A DNA stretch of 58,963 bases from an uncultured Lachnospiraceae bacterium (GCA_910586255.1 CAJUHR010000029.1:1-58963), one strand, 5' to 3'. Shown: positions 7,816-16,855, counted from the first letter of the stretch. The notes: a model not told the origin generated them from the letters alone. Numbers and translations are program-made.

Positions 7816-9054
7816 ATGAGCAGAAGAGTGGTCGTAACGGGGCTGGGTGCAATCACCCCGATTGGGAATAATGTGGAGGAGTTTTGGCAGGGATTGAAGG
7901 AGAAGAAGGTGGGAATCGGGCCCATTACCTATTTTGACACCACAGATTACAAGGCAAAGCTGGCTGGTCAGGTAAAGGACTTTGACCCGAAAAAGCATAT
8001 GGATCCCAAGGTGGCAAAGAGGATGGAGCAGTTTTGTCAGTTTGCGGTGGTGGCTGCAAAGGAGGCTCTTTCAGATGCGGGAATTGACATGGAAAAGGAG
8101 GATCCCTACCGGGTGGGAGTCAGCGTGGGCTCCGGTATCGGAAGTCTTCAGTCCATTGAGAGGGAGTACAAAAAGCTGCTGGAAAAAGGACCAGGCCGGG
8201 TGAATCCGCTTCTGGTTCCGCTGATGATCAGCAACATGGCAGCAGGAAATGTGGCTATTCAGTACGGACTTAAGGGTAAATGTATCAATGTGGTGACGGC
8301 CTGCGCCACGGGCACCCACAGCATCGGTGAGGCTTTCCGCTCTATTCAGTACGGGGAGGCGGATGTGATGGTGGCAGGCGGCACCGAGTCCAGTATTACT
8401 CCCATCGGAGTGGCAGGCTTTAGTGCTCTGACGGCCTTAAGCACCTCTGAGGACCCGATGCGGGCTTCCATTCCCTTTGACAAGGAGAGAAACGGCTTTG
8501 TCATGGGAGAAGGGGCCGGAATTGTGATTTTGGAATCTCTGGAGCATGCCCAGGCGCGGGGAGCGAAAATCTATGCAGAGCTGGCCGGCTACGGGGCAAC
8601 CTGCGATGCCTACCACATTACCTCACCGGCAGAGGACGGCAGCGGAGCCGCCAAGGCCATGGAGGTGGCAATCGCCGATGCGAAAATGAAGCCGGAGGAC
8701 GTGGATTATATCAATGCCCACGGAACCAGCACCCATCACAATGACCTGTTTGAGACAAAGGCCATTAAGCTGGCATTGGGCGATTATGCAGGGAAGGTGA
8801 AGATAAGTTCCACCAAATCCATGATTGGTCATTTGCTGGGAGCTGCCGGGGGCGTGGAATTTATTGCCTGTGTAAAGTCTATTGAGGATGGGTTTGTCCA
8901 TGCCACGGCAGGTCTTAAGGTGGAGGATCCGGAGTGTGATCTGGACTATGTGAAGGGAGAAGGAGTGGCTATGGAGGTGAATTGCGCCATCAGCAATTCC
9001 CTGGGCTTTGGCGGTCACAACGCCACTCTGCTGGTAAAGAAGTTTCAGGGCTGA
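7816..9054 (+). CDS. fabF: beta-ketoacyl-ACP synthase II
   Basis: A 412-residue elongating ketosynthase. Active-site Cys163 sits in VTACATGT, exactly at the usual position, and the two histidines are in NAHGTST and SMIGHLLGA. The N-terminus reads RRVVVTGLG as in the family. The ATG at 7816 has AAGGAGAG upstream; the frame extends to 7756, but that part overlaps fabG and is not protein-like. FabF condenses malonyl-ACP with acyl-ACP and controls chain length, so no separate fabB is needed. Confidence 0.96.
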   Translation: MSRRVVVTGLGAITPIGNNVEEFWQGLKEKKVGIGPITYFDTTDYKAKLAGQVKDFDPKKHMDPKVAKRMEQFCQFAVVAAKEALSDAGIDMEKEDPYRVGVSVGSGIGSLQSIEREYKKLLEKGPGRVNPLLVPLMISNMAAGNVAIQYGLKGKCINVVTACATGTHSIGEAFRSIQYGEADVMVAGGTESSITPIGVAGFSALTALSTSEDPMRASIPFDKERNGFVMGEGAGIVILESLEHAQARGAKIYAELAGYGATCDAYHITSPAEDGSGAAKAMEVAIADAKMKPEDVDYINAHGTSTHHNDLFETKAIKLALGDYAGKVKISSTKSMIGHLLGAAGGVEFIACVKSIEDGFVHATAGLKVEDPECDLDYVKGEGVAMEVNCAISNSLGFGGHNATLLVKKFQG

Positions 9055-9067
9055 GGAGGAAGAGAAA

Positions 9068-9604
9068 ATGACAATAGATGAGATCGTAAGACTGATCCAG
9101 GCGGTATCGGACAATGGCCTGACCAGCTTTGTATATGAGGAAGGGGAGGAAAGGCTGATTCTCAAAAAGAAAAAGAAGAAAAATGTGGCCCAGGCTCCCG
9201 TGGCTCCGGTAGTCATCTCTCAGCCGGCCGCCCCGGTAATGAGCCCGGTGGCAGTGGCGGTGCCCACAGCGGAGGCAGGCTTTGCCGGTATGAAGCAGGA
9301 TGGGGAAGCTGCTGCCAGAGAGGATTCCGCCAAAAAGGACAGTCAGGAAAAGGCTGTGGATATCGGCTCCGACAAGGTGGTTACATCTCCCCTGGTGGGA
9401 ACCTTCTACAGCGCCCCTTCACCGGATGCAAAAGCCTTTGTCCAGGTGGGAGACACGGTGAAAAGGGGTCAGGTTTTGGGTATTATTGAGGCCATGAAGC
9501 TGATGAATGAGATTGAAAGTGAATATGACGGCGTGGTGGAGGCCGTTCTTGTGGAAAATGAGAACGTGGTAGAGTATGGGCAGCCGCTGTTCCGTATCCG
9601 CTAA
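9068..9604 (+). CDS. accB: biotin carboxyl carrier protein of acetyl-CoA carboxylase
   Basis: A 178-residue subunit carrying the carboxybiotin that moves between the AccC and AccDA active sites. The C-terminal biotinyl domain has Lys144 in EAMKLMNEIE. An N-terminal helical part (1-40) is followed by a Lys-rich stretch and an Ala/Pro/Val-rich flexible linker (about 40-100), normal for the family. It starts 13 bases after fabF with a GAGGAAGAG ribosome site. Its placement inside the fab operon ties malonyl-CoA supply to chain elongation. Confidence 0.95.
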   Translation: MTIDEIVRLIQAVSDNGLTSFVYEEGEERLILKKKKKKNVAQAPVAPVVISQPAAPVMSPVAVAVPTAEAGFAGMKQDGEAAAREDSAKKDSQEKAVDIGSDKVVTSPLVGTFYSAPSPDAKAFVQVGDTVKRGQVLGIIEAMKLMNEIESEYDGVVEAVLVENENVVEYGQPLFRIR

Positions 9605-9621
9605 GAGACAGGGAGGAAAAA

Positions 9622-10050
9622 ATGAAGCTGGGAATCAAAGAGATTCAGGAAATTATTCCCCACAGACATCCTTTTTTGCTGATTGACTGCATCGAGGAGC
9701 TGGAGCCGGGGGCCCGCGCGGTGGGATACAAATCCATTACCTACAACGAGGCGCAGTTTGCGGGGCATTTTCCCCAGGAGCCGGTGATGCCGGGAGTGCT
9801 GATGGTTGAGGCCCTGGCACAGGTGGGGGCTGTGGCCATCCTGAGCGTGGAGGAGAACAAGGGAAAGACGGCTTATTTCGGAGCCATCAACAACGCAAAA
9901 TTCAAACAGAAGGTAGTGCCCGGAGACCGGCTGCGCCTGGAATGTGAGATTATCAAGCAAAAGGGACCAGTGGGAATCGGAAAGGCCGTGGCCACCAATG
10001 CAGACGGCAAGGTGGCTGTCTTGGCAGAACTGACCTTTATGATCGGATAA
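9622..10050 (+). CDS. fabZ: 3-hydroxyacyl-ACP dehydratase
   Basis: A 142-residue hot-dog fold enzyme that removes water from 3-hydroxyacyl-ACP. The catalytic pair is His49 (FAGHFP) and Glu63 (MVEALAQ), and the N-terminus has the family IPHRHPFLLID. Length is typical. It starts after a GGGAGGAAA ribosome site 17 bases from accB, and accC follows by 14 bases. With no fabA or fabM visible here, the route to unsaturated fatty acids is not explained by this window. Confidence 0.95.
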   Translation: MKLGIKEIQEIIPHRHPFLLIDCIEELEPGARAVGYKSITYNEAQFAGHFPQEPVMPGVLMVEALAQVGAVAILSVEENKGKTAYFGAINNAKFKQKVVPGDRLRLECEIIKQKGPVGIGKAVATNADGKVAVLAELTFMIG

Positions 10051-10064
10051 CAAGAGGTGGGCGT

Positions 10065-11417
10065 ATGTTTGAGAAAATATTGATCGCAAACAGGGGAGAG
10101 ATCGCGGTGAGGATTATCCGTGCCTGCCGGGAGATGGGAATCAAGACAGTGGCGGTTTATTCCGAGGCAGACAAAGACAGCCTTCACACCCTGTTGGCGG
10201 ATGAGGCGATCTGCATCGGCCCGGCCCCCTCCGGGCAAAGCTATCTGAATATGGAGAGAATCCTGGCAGCCACGGTGGCCATGAAGGCGGAGGCGATCCA
10301 TCCCGGCTTCGGGTTTCTGTCGGAAAATGCAAGGTTTGCCGAGCTGTGCGAAAAGTGCAGTATTGCCTTTGTCGGCCCCTCCGCGTCCATAATCAACCGG
10401 ATGGGCAACAAATCAGAGGCCCGCAAGACCATGATGGAGGCCGGAGTGCCGGTGGTTCCCGGGGGAAAGGAGCCGGTACACACAGCAGAGGAAGCCCTGG
10501 CCCTGGCAAAGGAGATCGGTTTCCCGGTGATGATCAAGGCATCCTCCGGAGGAGGCGGAAAGGGAATGAGGATCTCCTATGGGGAGGAGGATTTTGAGGC
10601 TAATTTCCAGAATGCCCAGATGGAATCAATAAAAGGCTTTTCGGACGATACCATGTACCTGGAAAGATATATTGAGAAGCCCCGGCATATTGAGTTTCAG
10701 ATTATGGCAGATAAGCACGGAAACGTGGTTCATTTAGGAGAGCGGGACTGCTCTATCCAGCGGCGCCATCAGAAGGTGCTGGAGGAATCTCCTTCCATCG
10801 CTATTTCTCAGGAGCTTCGGCAGAGGATGGGAGAGACGGCTGTCCGTGCTGCAAAGGCAGTGGGATACGAAAACGCAGGCACCATTGAATTTTTGCTGGA
10901 CAAGGATAAGAATTTCTATTTCATGGAGATGAATACCCGGATTCAGGTGGAGCATCCGGTGACGGAGATGGTCAGCGGACTGGATCTTATCAAGGAGCAG
11001 ATCCGGGTGGCGGCAGGAGAGACCTTAAGCGTGTCCCAGCAGGATATTCATCTTCAGGGCCATGCCATTGAGTGCCGCATCAATGCGGAGAATCCGGCAA
11101 AGAATTTCATGCCATGTCCGGGGATCATCACCAATGTTCATGTACCGGGCGGAAACGGAGTGCGGGTGGATACCCACATTTATAATGATTATAAGGTGCC
11201 GGCCAACTATGATTCCATGCTGATGAAGCTGATTGTCCATGGAAAGGACCGGGACGAGGCCATTGCCAAGATGCGGAGTGCACTGGGAGAGCTGATTATA
11301 GAGGGAATTGAGACAAATCTGGATTTTCAGTTTGAGATTTTATGTCATTCTGCCTATGAGGACGGAGACACAGACACCCACTTTATCCAGACCTATTTTC
11401 CCCAGTACTGTAAGTAA
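10065..11417 (+). CDS. accC: biotin carboxylase subunit of acetyl-CoA carboxylase
   Basis: A 450-residue ATP-grasp enzyme that carboxylates the biotin on AccB. It has the N-terminal pre-ATP-grasp motif FEKILIANRGEIA, the glycine-rich ATP lid SSGGGGKGM, and the FMEMNTRIQVEHPVTE catalytic segment. Length matches bacterial AccC. It starts with ATG after an AGAGGTGGG ribosome site and lies 14 bases from fabZ. It acts with AccB and the AccDA fusion encoded next. Confidence 0.96.
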   Translation: MFEKILIANRGEIAVRIIRACREMGIKTVAVYSEADKDSLHTLLADEAICIGPAPSGQSYLNMERILAATVAMKAEAIHPGFGFLSENARFAELCEKCSIAFVGPSASIINRMGNKSEARKTMMEAGVPVVPGGKEPVHTAEEALALAKEIGFPVMIKASSGGGGKGMRISYGEEDFEANFQNAQMESIKGFSDDTMYLERYIEKPRHIEFQIMADKHGNVVHLGERDCSIQRRHQKVLEESPSIAISQELRQRMGETAVRAAKAVGYENAGTIEFLLDKDKNFYFMEMNTRIQVEHPVTEMVSGLDLIKEQIRVAAGETLSVSQQDIHLQGHAIECRINAENPAKNFMPCPGIITNVHVPGGNGVRVDTHIYNDYKVPANYDSMLMKLIVHGKDRDEAIAKMRSALGELIIEGIETNLDFQFEILCHSAYEDGDTDTHFIQTYFPQYCK

Positions 11418-11473
11418 AGAGGCAGGCTTTGTGGCTTTGTCTGTAAACCGCAGAGAGAAAGGAATGTTCGGAT

Positions 11474-13261
11474 ATGTTAAAAAACATGTTTAAGAAAACA
11501 TACACGGTTATTGACAACAGGTATAAGCCCCAAAGGAAAGAGGAGGAGCCGAGCATTCCCCAGGGGCTCTGGCGCAAGTGCAATAAGTGCGGCCAGCCGA
11601 TCTATGTGGAGGATGTGACCAACAATTTTTATGTCTGCCCCAAATGCGGCGGTTATTTCCGGGTTCACGCATACCGGCGGATTGAGATGCTGGTGGATGA
11701 GGGAACCTTCGAGGAGTGGAATGCCCAGATGGACTTTTCCAATCCTTTAAGCTTTCCGGGATATGAGAAAAAGGTGCAGGCAGTCCGGGAAAAGACAAAA
11801 TTAAATGAGGCGATTGTAACCGGTAAGGGAGAAATATGCGGACAGCAGGCCGTCATCGGCGTCTGTGACGCAAGATTTCTCATGAGCAGCATGGGTCATG
11901 TGGTGGGAGAGAAGATCACCTGGATGGTGGAGGAGGCTACCCGGCAAAAGCTTCCGGTGATTATTTTTGCCTGCTCCGGCGGGGCCAGAATGCAGGAGGG
12001 GATTGTATCCCTGATGCAGATGGCCAAGACTTCTGCCGCATTGAAGCGCCACCATGAGGCCGGCCAGCTGTTTATCAGCGTGCTGACAGATCCCACCACC
12101 GGAGGCGTGACTGCCAGCTTTGCCATGCTGGGAGATATTATTCTGGCAGAACCCAACGCCCTGATTGGCTTTGCAGGTCCCCGGGTGATTGAACAGACCA
12201 TCCGGCAGAAGCTGCCTGAGGGCTTCCAGAGGTCGGAATTTCTTCTGGATCACGGGTTTGTGGATATGATTGTGGAGCGGAAGGATCAGAAGGAGGTTCT
12301 GGCAAAGCTTCTCAAGCTTCACAGACAGGAGGCGGCAGACGGGGAAAAGCATAGAGGAGAGGCGCCGGATTCTGCATTGGGAGCTGCACCAGCCGGAGAG
12401 ATGGGACAGGCAGTCAAAAAACCAAACGGACAGCCTCAGAAACCGGCGGACCGGACACCGAAAAACCGGCAGCAGGAGGAAAAGACCGCTTGGGATACGG
12501 TTCTGCTTTCCCGTGCTGCGGGCCGTCCGGTGGCAACCGATTACATTGAGGCGATTTTTGATGATTTTACAGAGCTTCACGGAGACCGCTACTTTGGAGA
12601 TGACGGGGCTATTGTGGGAGGGATCGCTTCCTTCCATGGCATGCCAGTGACAGTAATCGGACAGCAGAAAGGGAAAAATACCAAGGACAATATTAAGCGC
12701 AACTTTGGAATGCCTTCTCCGGAGGGCTACCGCAAGGCGCTGCGGCTGATGCAGCAGGCCCAGACCTTCGGCCGTCCTATCATCTGCTTTGTGGATACTC
12801 CCGGGGCGTTTTGCGGGTTGGAGGCAGAGGAACGGGGGCAGGGAGAGGCGATTGCCCGGAACCTGTTTGAGATGGCCGCCCTGACGGTGCCGGTGCTTTC
12901 CATTGTGATCGGGGAGGGAGGCAGCGGAGGCGCTCTGGCCATGGCAGTGGCCAATCAGGTGTGGATGTTGGAAAATGCCATCTATTCGATTCTCTCGCCG
13001 GAGGGCTTTGCTTCTATTCTGTGGAAGGACAGCAAGAAGGCGGCGGATGCGGCCCGTGTGATGAAGATCACTGCCGCGGACCTTTATGAGCGGGGGCTGA
13101 TCGAGCAGATTATTCCTGAGGAGGAGCCAGCCAGTTCGGAGACACTGCCTGTGCTGGCAGAGGAGCTTCGGCAGAGGGTGGAAGAATTTTTATCCAGGTA
13201 TAAAGCCATGTCTCCGGAGGAGATTCTTGGGGAGCGGTATCAGCGTTTCAGAAATATATGA
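11474..13261 (+). CDS. accDA: acetyl-CoA carboxylase carboxyltransferase, fused beta and alpha subunits
   Basis: One 595-residue chain carries both carboxyltransferase halves that move CO2 from biotin to acetyl-CoA. Residues 1-280 are AccD (beta): a four-cysteine zinc ribbon (Cys36, 39, 55, 58) followed by a crotonase fold with the SGGARMQEG motif. Residues 338-595 are AccA (alpha), beginning WDTVLLSRAAGRP and including GEGGSGGAL. About 55 residues of polar, Pro/Lys/Gln-rich linker join them. There is no frameshift or stop between the parts, so this is a true fusion of genes that are separate in most bacteria. The ATG follows GAGAAAGGA. Confidence 0.94.
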   Translation: MLKNMFKKTYTVIDNRYKPQRKEEEPSIPQGLWRKCNKCGQPIYVEDVTNNFYVCPKCGGYFRVHAYRRIEMLVDEGTFEEWNAQMDFSNPLSFPGYEKKVQAVREKTKLNEAIVTGKGEICGQQAVIGVCDARFLMSSMGHVVGEKITWMVEEATRQKLPVIIFACSGGARMQEGIVSLMQMAKTSAALKRHHEAGQLFISVLTDPTTGGVTASFAMLGDIILAEPNALIGFAGPRVIEQTIRQKLPEGFQRSEFLLDHGFVDMIVERKDQKEVLAKLLKLHRQEAADGEKHRGEAPDSALGAAPAGEMGQAVKKPNGQPQKPADRTPKNRQQEEKTAWDTVLLSRAAGRPVATDYIEAIFDDFTELHGDRYFGDDGAIVGGIASFHGMPVTVIGQQKGKNTKDNIKRNFGMPSPEGYRKALRLMQQAQTFGRPIICFVDTPGAFCGLEAEERGQGEAIARNLFEMAALTVPVLSIVIGEGGSGGALAMAVANQVWMLENAIYSILSPEGFASILWKDSKKAADAARVMKITAADLYERGLIEQIIPEEEPASSETLPVLAEELRQRVEEFLSRYKAMSPEEILGERYQRFRNI

Positions 13262-13282
13262 GGCATATAGGGAGGGGAAGGC

Positions 13283-14416
13283 ATGAAAAAATTGGGTCCG
13301 TTGGTAATCGGAGATCTGACAGCAAAGTATCCTGTTATACAGGGAGGGATGGGGGTTGGAATCAGTCTTTCCTCCCTGGCCGGAGCCGTGGCCAAAGCCG
13401 GTGGAATCGGAATCATTTCCACAGCCCAGATTGGTTTTCGGGATCCAGATTTTCTAAAGGAGCCCATGGAGGCAAACATGCGGGCAATCCGATCGGAATT
13501 TGAGAAGGCGCGGCAGATTGCACCTAAGGGGATTATCGGATTCAATATTATGGTGGCCACCAAAAATTACGCCCGGTATGTGAAGGAGGCCATTCGGGCC
13601 GGTGCGGATATTATTATTTCCGGCGCCGGTCTGCCGGTGGATCTGCCGGAGTATCTGGCTGAGGCAAAGCGCCTTGCCTCTGAGGCCGGGGAAACCGTGC
13701 GCACGAAGATTGCGCCTATTGTCTCCACCGCCAAGTCGGCCCTGGTGATCTGCAAAATGTGGGACCGGAAGTACCATCGGATTCCGGATCTGGTGGTGAT
13801 CGAGGGACCTTTGGCCGGAGGCCATCTGGGATTTACCAGAGAACAGCTGGCCGCATACGGCGCCGATACGGATCAAGTGACAAAGACTTATGATGAGAAA
13901 GCATATGATGAGGAGATTCGTGGCATTATAAAGGTGGTAAAACAATTTGAGGAAAAATACAACAGCCATATTCCTGTGGTTCTTGCAGGAGGCATCTATA
14001 CTCATGAGAATGTGGAACATGCCATGGAGCTGGGGGCTGACGGGGTTCAGGTGGGAACCCGGTTTGTGACCACCCGGGAGTGTGATGCGCCCATGTCCTA
14101 CAAGCAGGCTTATCTGGATGCCACGGAGAAGGATATCGTGATCACAAAGAGCCCGGTGGGAATGCCCGGGAGGGCAATCCGCAATGTATTTCTGGATAAT
14201 ACGTCAGAAAACCGGGTAAAGATCGAGCACTGCTATCAGTGTCTGGAGCACTGTGATCCGAAAAATATCCCCTACTGTATTACCAAGGCCTTGTCCAACG
14301 CGGCAGAGGGAGATCTGGACCATGCCCTTTTGTTCTGCGGCAGCAATGCCTGCCGGTGTGACCGGATAGAGACCGTGGAGGATGTGATCGGAGATCTGAT
14401 GGGGGTGGCGGGCTGA
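13283..14416 (+). CDS. FabK/nitronate monooxygenase-like flavoprotein with Cys-rich C-terminus
   Basis: A 377-residue TIM-barrel flavoprotein with the family marks VIQGGMGVGI, EGPLAGGHLG and LAGGIYTHENV followed by GTRF. It is longer than FabK because of a C-terminal segment with seven cysteines (317, 320, 324, 332, 352, 357, 359; CYQCLEHC and CGSNACRC), suggesting a metal or iron-sulfur site (inference). It begins 21 bases after accDA with GGGAGGGG as ribosome site, so it is the last fab operon gene. It could be a second enoyl reductase, a nitronate monooxygenase, or an enzyme coupled to redox partners through the cysteine tail. FMN binding is likely; the substrate is unknown. Confidence 0.85.
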   Translation: MKKLGPLVIGDLTAKYPVIQGGMGVGISLSSLAGAVAKAGGIGIISTAQIGFRDPDFLKEPMEANMRAIRSEFEKARQIAPKGIIGFNIMVATKNYARYVKEAIRAGADIIISGAGLPVDLPEYLAEAKRLASEAGETVRTKIAPIVSTAKSALVICKMWDRKYHRIPDLVVIEGPLAGGHLGFTREQLAAYGADTDQVTKTYDEKAYDEEIRGIIKVVKQFEEKYNSHIPVVLAGGIYTHENVEHAMELGADGVQVGTRFVTTRECDAPMSYKQAYLDATEKDIVITKSPVGMPGRAIRNVFLDNTSENRVKIEHCYQCLEHCDPKNIPYCITKALSNAAEGDLDHALLFCGSNACRCDRIETVEDVIGDLMGVAG

Positions 14417-14531
14417 CTTCCAGACATTCAAACATGCAAAAAAACACCAGAGTCAAAAAAACATAGAAAAGCATCATAAACCCCTGTTCCTGTCCATAGA
14501 TTGAACAAAGAGCAAAAAAAGAGAAAAAAGC

Positions 14532-15131
14532 ATGTTAAATTATCTGTGGGGCTTTATGATTCTGGCAGGAATGTTTTGGGGAGCCGCTAATGACAGCTTA
14601 GAGGCAGTGACCCAGGGACTTTTGGACTCGGCGGCAGAGGCGGTGAACCTGGCCATTGTTATGGCGGGGATTATGTCCTTCTGGTGCGGAATCCTGGAAA
14701 TCGGAAAACGGGCAGGGCTGATTGACTGGCTGGCAGAAAGGCTGGGACCGGTCCTGACCTTTCTTTTTCCAGAGCTTAAAAGGGACCATCCGGCCCGGCT
14801 GCCCATTGCTGTAAATATGGTGGCGAATATGCTGGGACTGGGGATGGCAGCCACCCCGGCAGGTCTGGAGGCAATGCGGCTTTTGCAGCAGGATGAGACC
14901 CTGAGTCCGGACAAACAGACAGCCAGTGATGCCATGTGCACCTTCCTGATCATTAATATCTCATCCCTTCAGCTGGTTCCCATCAGCATGATTGCCTACC
15001 GAAGCCAGTATGGTTCCGTCAATCCTGCAGGGATCCTGGGACCCGCTTTATTTGCCACCGGCTGTTCTACGCTGGCAGCAGTGATCTTCTGCAAGCTTAT
15101 GGGGCTTTTAAGGGAGGTGAGAAGGAGATGA
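14532..15131 (+). CDS. spmA: spore maturation protein A
   Basis: A 199-residue membrane protein of the nucleoside-recognition (Gate) family. SpmA and SpmB are needed for proper dehydration of the spore core in Bacillus and Clostridium. Several hydrophobic helices surround the conserved stretch NMVANMLGLGMAATPAGLEA. Its last four bases overlap the start of spmB. The ribosome site is poor (AGAGAAAAAAG). It follows the fab operon by 115 bases, a gap in which I see neither a terminator nor a clear promoter, so read-through is possible. Its presence marks the host as a spore former. Confidence 0.9.
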   Translation: MLNYLWGFMILAGMFWGAANDSLEAVTQGLLDSAAEAVNLAIVMAGIMSFWCGILEIGKRAGLIDWLAERLGPVLTFLFPELKRDHPARLPIAVNMVANMLGLGMAATPAGLEAMRLLQQDETLSPDKQTASDAMCTFLIINISSLQLVPISMIAYRSQYGSVNPAGILGPALFATGCSTLAAVIFCKLMGLLREVRRR

Positions 15132-15649
15132 TTCAGTGGGTATCCTATATGCTGGTTCCATTGATTGTCAGCTACATTGTAGGCTTCGCTCTTCTTTCCA
15201 GGCGTCCTGTGTTTGATGATTTTCTAGCCGGGGCCAGGGAGGGGCTTGGGACGGTTGCAGGCATTCTTCCCACCCTCACCGGTCTCATGACAGCGGTGGG
15301 AGTGCTGCGGGCGTCCGGTTTTCTGGATGCCTTAAGCGGATGGCTGTCGGCCCCGGCCGCATGGCTGCACCTTCCCCCCCAGTTGATTCCTATGACACTG
15401 GTCCGGCTTGTGTCCAACTCGGCAGCTACCGGACTGGCACTTGATATTTTTGCCCGCTATGGCCCGGATTCCTTTTTGGGAATGGCGGCTTCCGTGATGA
15501 TGAGCAGCACGGAGACTGTGTTTTATTGTATCAGCATCTATTTTGGTTCGGTTCGTGTGACAAAGATCCGCTATGTGCTTCCGGGGGCGCTGCTTGCCAC
15601 GGCAGCTGGGGTTGCAGCCAGTATTTATATGGCCTTTTTCACAAATTAG
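15128..15649 (+). CDS. spmB: spore maturation protein B
   Basis: A 173-residue partner of SpmA in the same Gate family, with hydrophobic helices and the conserved LVRLVSNSAATGLALDIF region. Its ATG overlaps the spmA stop (ATGA) and an AGGGAGGTGAGAAGGAG ribosome site lies inside spmA. A run of seven C lies within the gene near 15374, but the frame stays open. The pair acts in the spore membrane during core dehydration. The next gene, the FabT-like regulator, has its own promoter. Confidence 0.9.
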   Translation: MIQWVSYMLVPLIVSYIVGFALLSRRPVFDDFLAGAREGLGTVAGILPTLTGLMTAVGVLRASGFLDALSGWLSAPAAWLHLPPQLIPMTLVRLVSNSAATGLALDIFARYGPDSFLGMAASVMMSSTETVFYCISIYFGSVRVTKIRYVLPGALLATAAGVAASIYMAFFTN

Positions 15650-15685
15650 ACACAACCTTGTAAGAATTTCCTAAGGAATTGCAGG

Positions 15686-15714
15686 TTGCCTGACCGGAAA
15701 AAATCATGTATAAT
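15686..15714 (+). promoter_or_regulatory. promoter of the FabT-like gene
   Basis: TTGCCT, a 17-base spacer and TATAAT. A small TTCCT-A-AGGAA palindrome lies just upstream at about 15667-15677. Confidence 0.7.
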
Positions 15715-15755
15715 CATTGGGAAGCTTTTGTCTTCCGAAAGAGTGAGGGAGATCC

Positions 15756-16199
15756 GTGAATACTTATGAGACGCTTAACAGCGCATTGGTCAATTTGTTT
15801 CGGGATGTGATGGACCTGGAGGAGCAGGCGATTATCACCTCGGAATACCGGGATATCACTAACAATGACATGCACGTAATTGAAGCAGTGGGGCTTGGTG
15901 AGCCCAAAAACATGTCTGCTATTGCGAAAGCCCTTTCTGTGACAGTGGGAACCTTGACGATTTCCATGAACAGTCTGGTAAAGAAAGGCTATGTGAACCG
16001 GGAGCGGGGAAAAGAAGATCGCCGGGTAGTCTATATCTCCCTGTCAGAGAAGGGGAAATGTGCCTACCGGCATCATGAGCAGTTCCATCGCCATATGATT
16101 GACGAGATTTTAAAGGATCTGACAAAGGAGGAGACGAAAGCGCTGGTAAAATCACTGGCAAAGCTGGATCAGTGGTTTCGTAGATTTCAAGAGGATTAA
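15756..16199 (+). CDS. fabT: MarR-family regulator, FabT-like
   Basis: A 147-residue winged-helix MarR protein. The pattern MHVIEAVGL, then VTVGTLTISMNSLVKKGYVNR and the wing EDRRVVYISLSEKG, closely follows streptococcal FabT, the acyl-ACP-dependent repressor of the fab operon. Here the gene sits at the far end of the fab region rather than near its start, behind its own promoter. The start is GTG at 15756 after GAGGGAGA. A lipoprotein gene follows by 17 bases and is probably co-transcribed. Its likely target is the palindrome over the fabH promoter (inference). MarR membership is certain; the FabT name rests on similarity and context. Confidence 0.85.
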   Translation: MNTYETLNSALVNLFRDVMDLEEQAIITSEYRDITNNDMHVIEAVGLGEPKNMSAIAKALSVTVGTLTISMNSLVKKGYVNRERGKEDRRVVYISLSEKGKCAYRHHEQFHRHMIDEILKDLTKEETKALVKSLAKLDQWFRRFQED

Positions 16200-16216
16200 A
16201 GGAGGCATTTTTCGTT

Positions 16217-16789
16217 ATGAAAAAGGCGAACATGCAAATTATGAAACGGCTCTTATGTGCAACAGGTGTTGTGATGGTTCTGGCAATGGCTGCCTGTACC
16301 CCCACAACAGAAAAGGGAAAGACAGGAGAGGTGAAGCAGACAGAAGCTGCCCAGTCCGCGCCCGTAAAGAATCCGGATCCTACAGCGCCGGTGCTGGATG
16401 TGGTTTCCATCTACAGTGTCAGCAGTGACGGCAGCAAGCTGGAGGGTACCATGGACGCGGTGGAGGAACTGAATGCGGATACCCTGACAGAGCTGCTGAT
16501 TCAGTACGGCGTTCTGGAGGAGGGCACGGAGGTGCTTGGCTTTGAGGCAGAGGGAGCTCCCAGCAGTGAGGAAGTAGGGCCGGGTGTGGTAGTCATACCA
16601 GGAGTTGAGAGCGATGTGAAGGAGTACGGAACCTTAAATCTCAGTAAATTCCCGGATGACAAAAATGAAAAGCTCCTCCAGGCGGTAGCCAACACATTTA
16701 TCGAGAATATGAATGTGGTGTACCTGACCATTCAGGTGAACGGGGAGACAGTGGCAGAGAATCTTGAGATGGCCGATGCCGGAAAATAA
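16217..16789 (+). CDS. lipoprotein with GerMN-like domain
   Basis: A 190-residue secreted lipoprotein. A basic start and hydrophobic helix lead to the lipobox AMAAC, with Cys27 as lipidation site. After a polar linker, residues 65-185 fit the GerMN domain known from germination and sporulation lipoproteins: a small alpha/beta unit ending YGTLNLSKF...VANTFIENMNVVYLTIQVNGE. It would sit on the outer face of the membrane. A GGAGG ribosome site precedes the ATG. It shares a transcript with the FabT-like gene and ends at a strong terminator. Function is unknown. Confidence 0.75.
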   Translation: MKKANMQIMKRLLCATGVVMVLAMAACTPTTEKGKTGEVKQTEAAQSAPVKNPDPTAPVLDVVSIYSVSSDGSKLEGTMDAVEELNADTLTELLIQYGVLEEGTEVLGFEAEGAPSSEEVGPGVVVIPGVESDVKEYGTLNLSKFPDDKNEKLLQAVANTFIENMNVVYLTIQVNGETVAENLEMADAGK

Positions 16790-16800
16790 AGGACAGTATA

Positions 16801-16851
16801 AAACACAGGCACATGAGGAAAAATAAAAGTTCCTTATATGCCTGTGTTTTT
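16801..16851. terminator. bidirectional terminator
   Basis: AAACACAGGCA and TGAGGAA pair with TTCCTTA and TGCCTGTGTTT, followed by a T run on the plus strand and an A run that serves the minus strand. It separates two convergent genes. Confidence 0.85.
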
Positions 16852-16855
16852 GCGC

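Noticed and set aside
15374..15380. C7 tract in spmB as a contingency locus
   Set aside because: Seven bases is short for slippage and the frame is intact; the encoded Pro residues fit the family.
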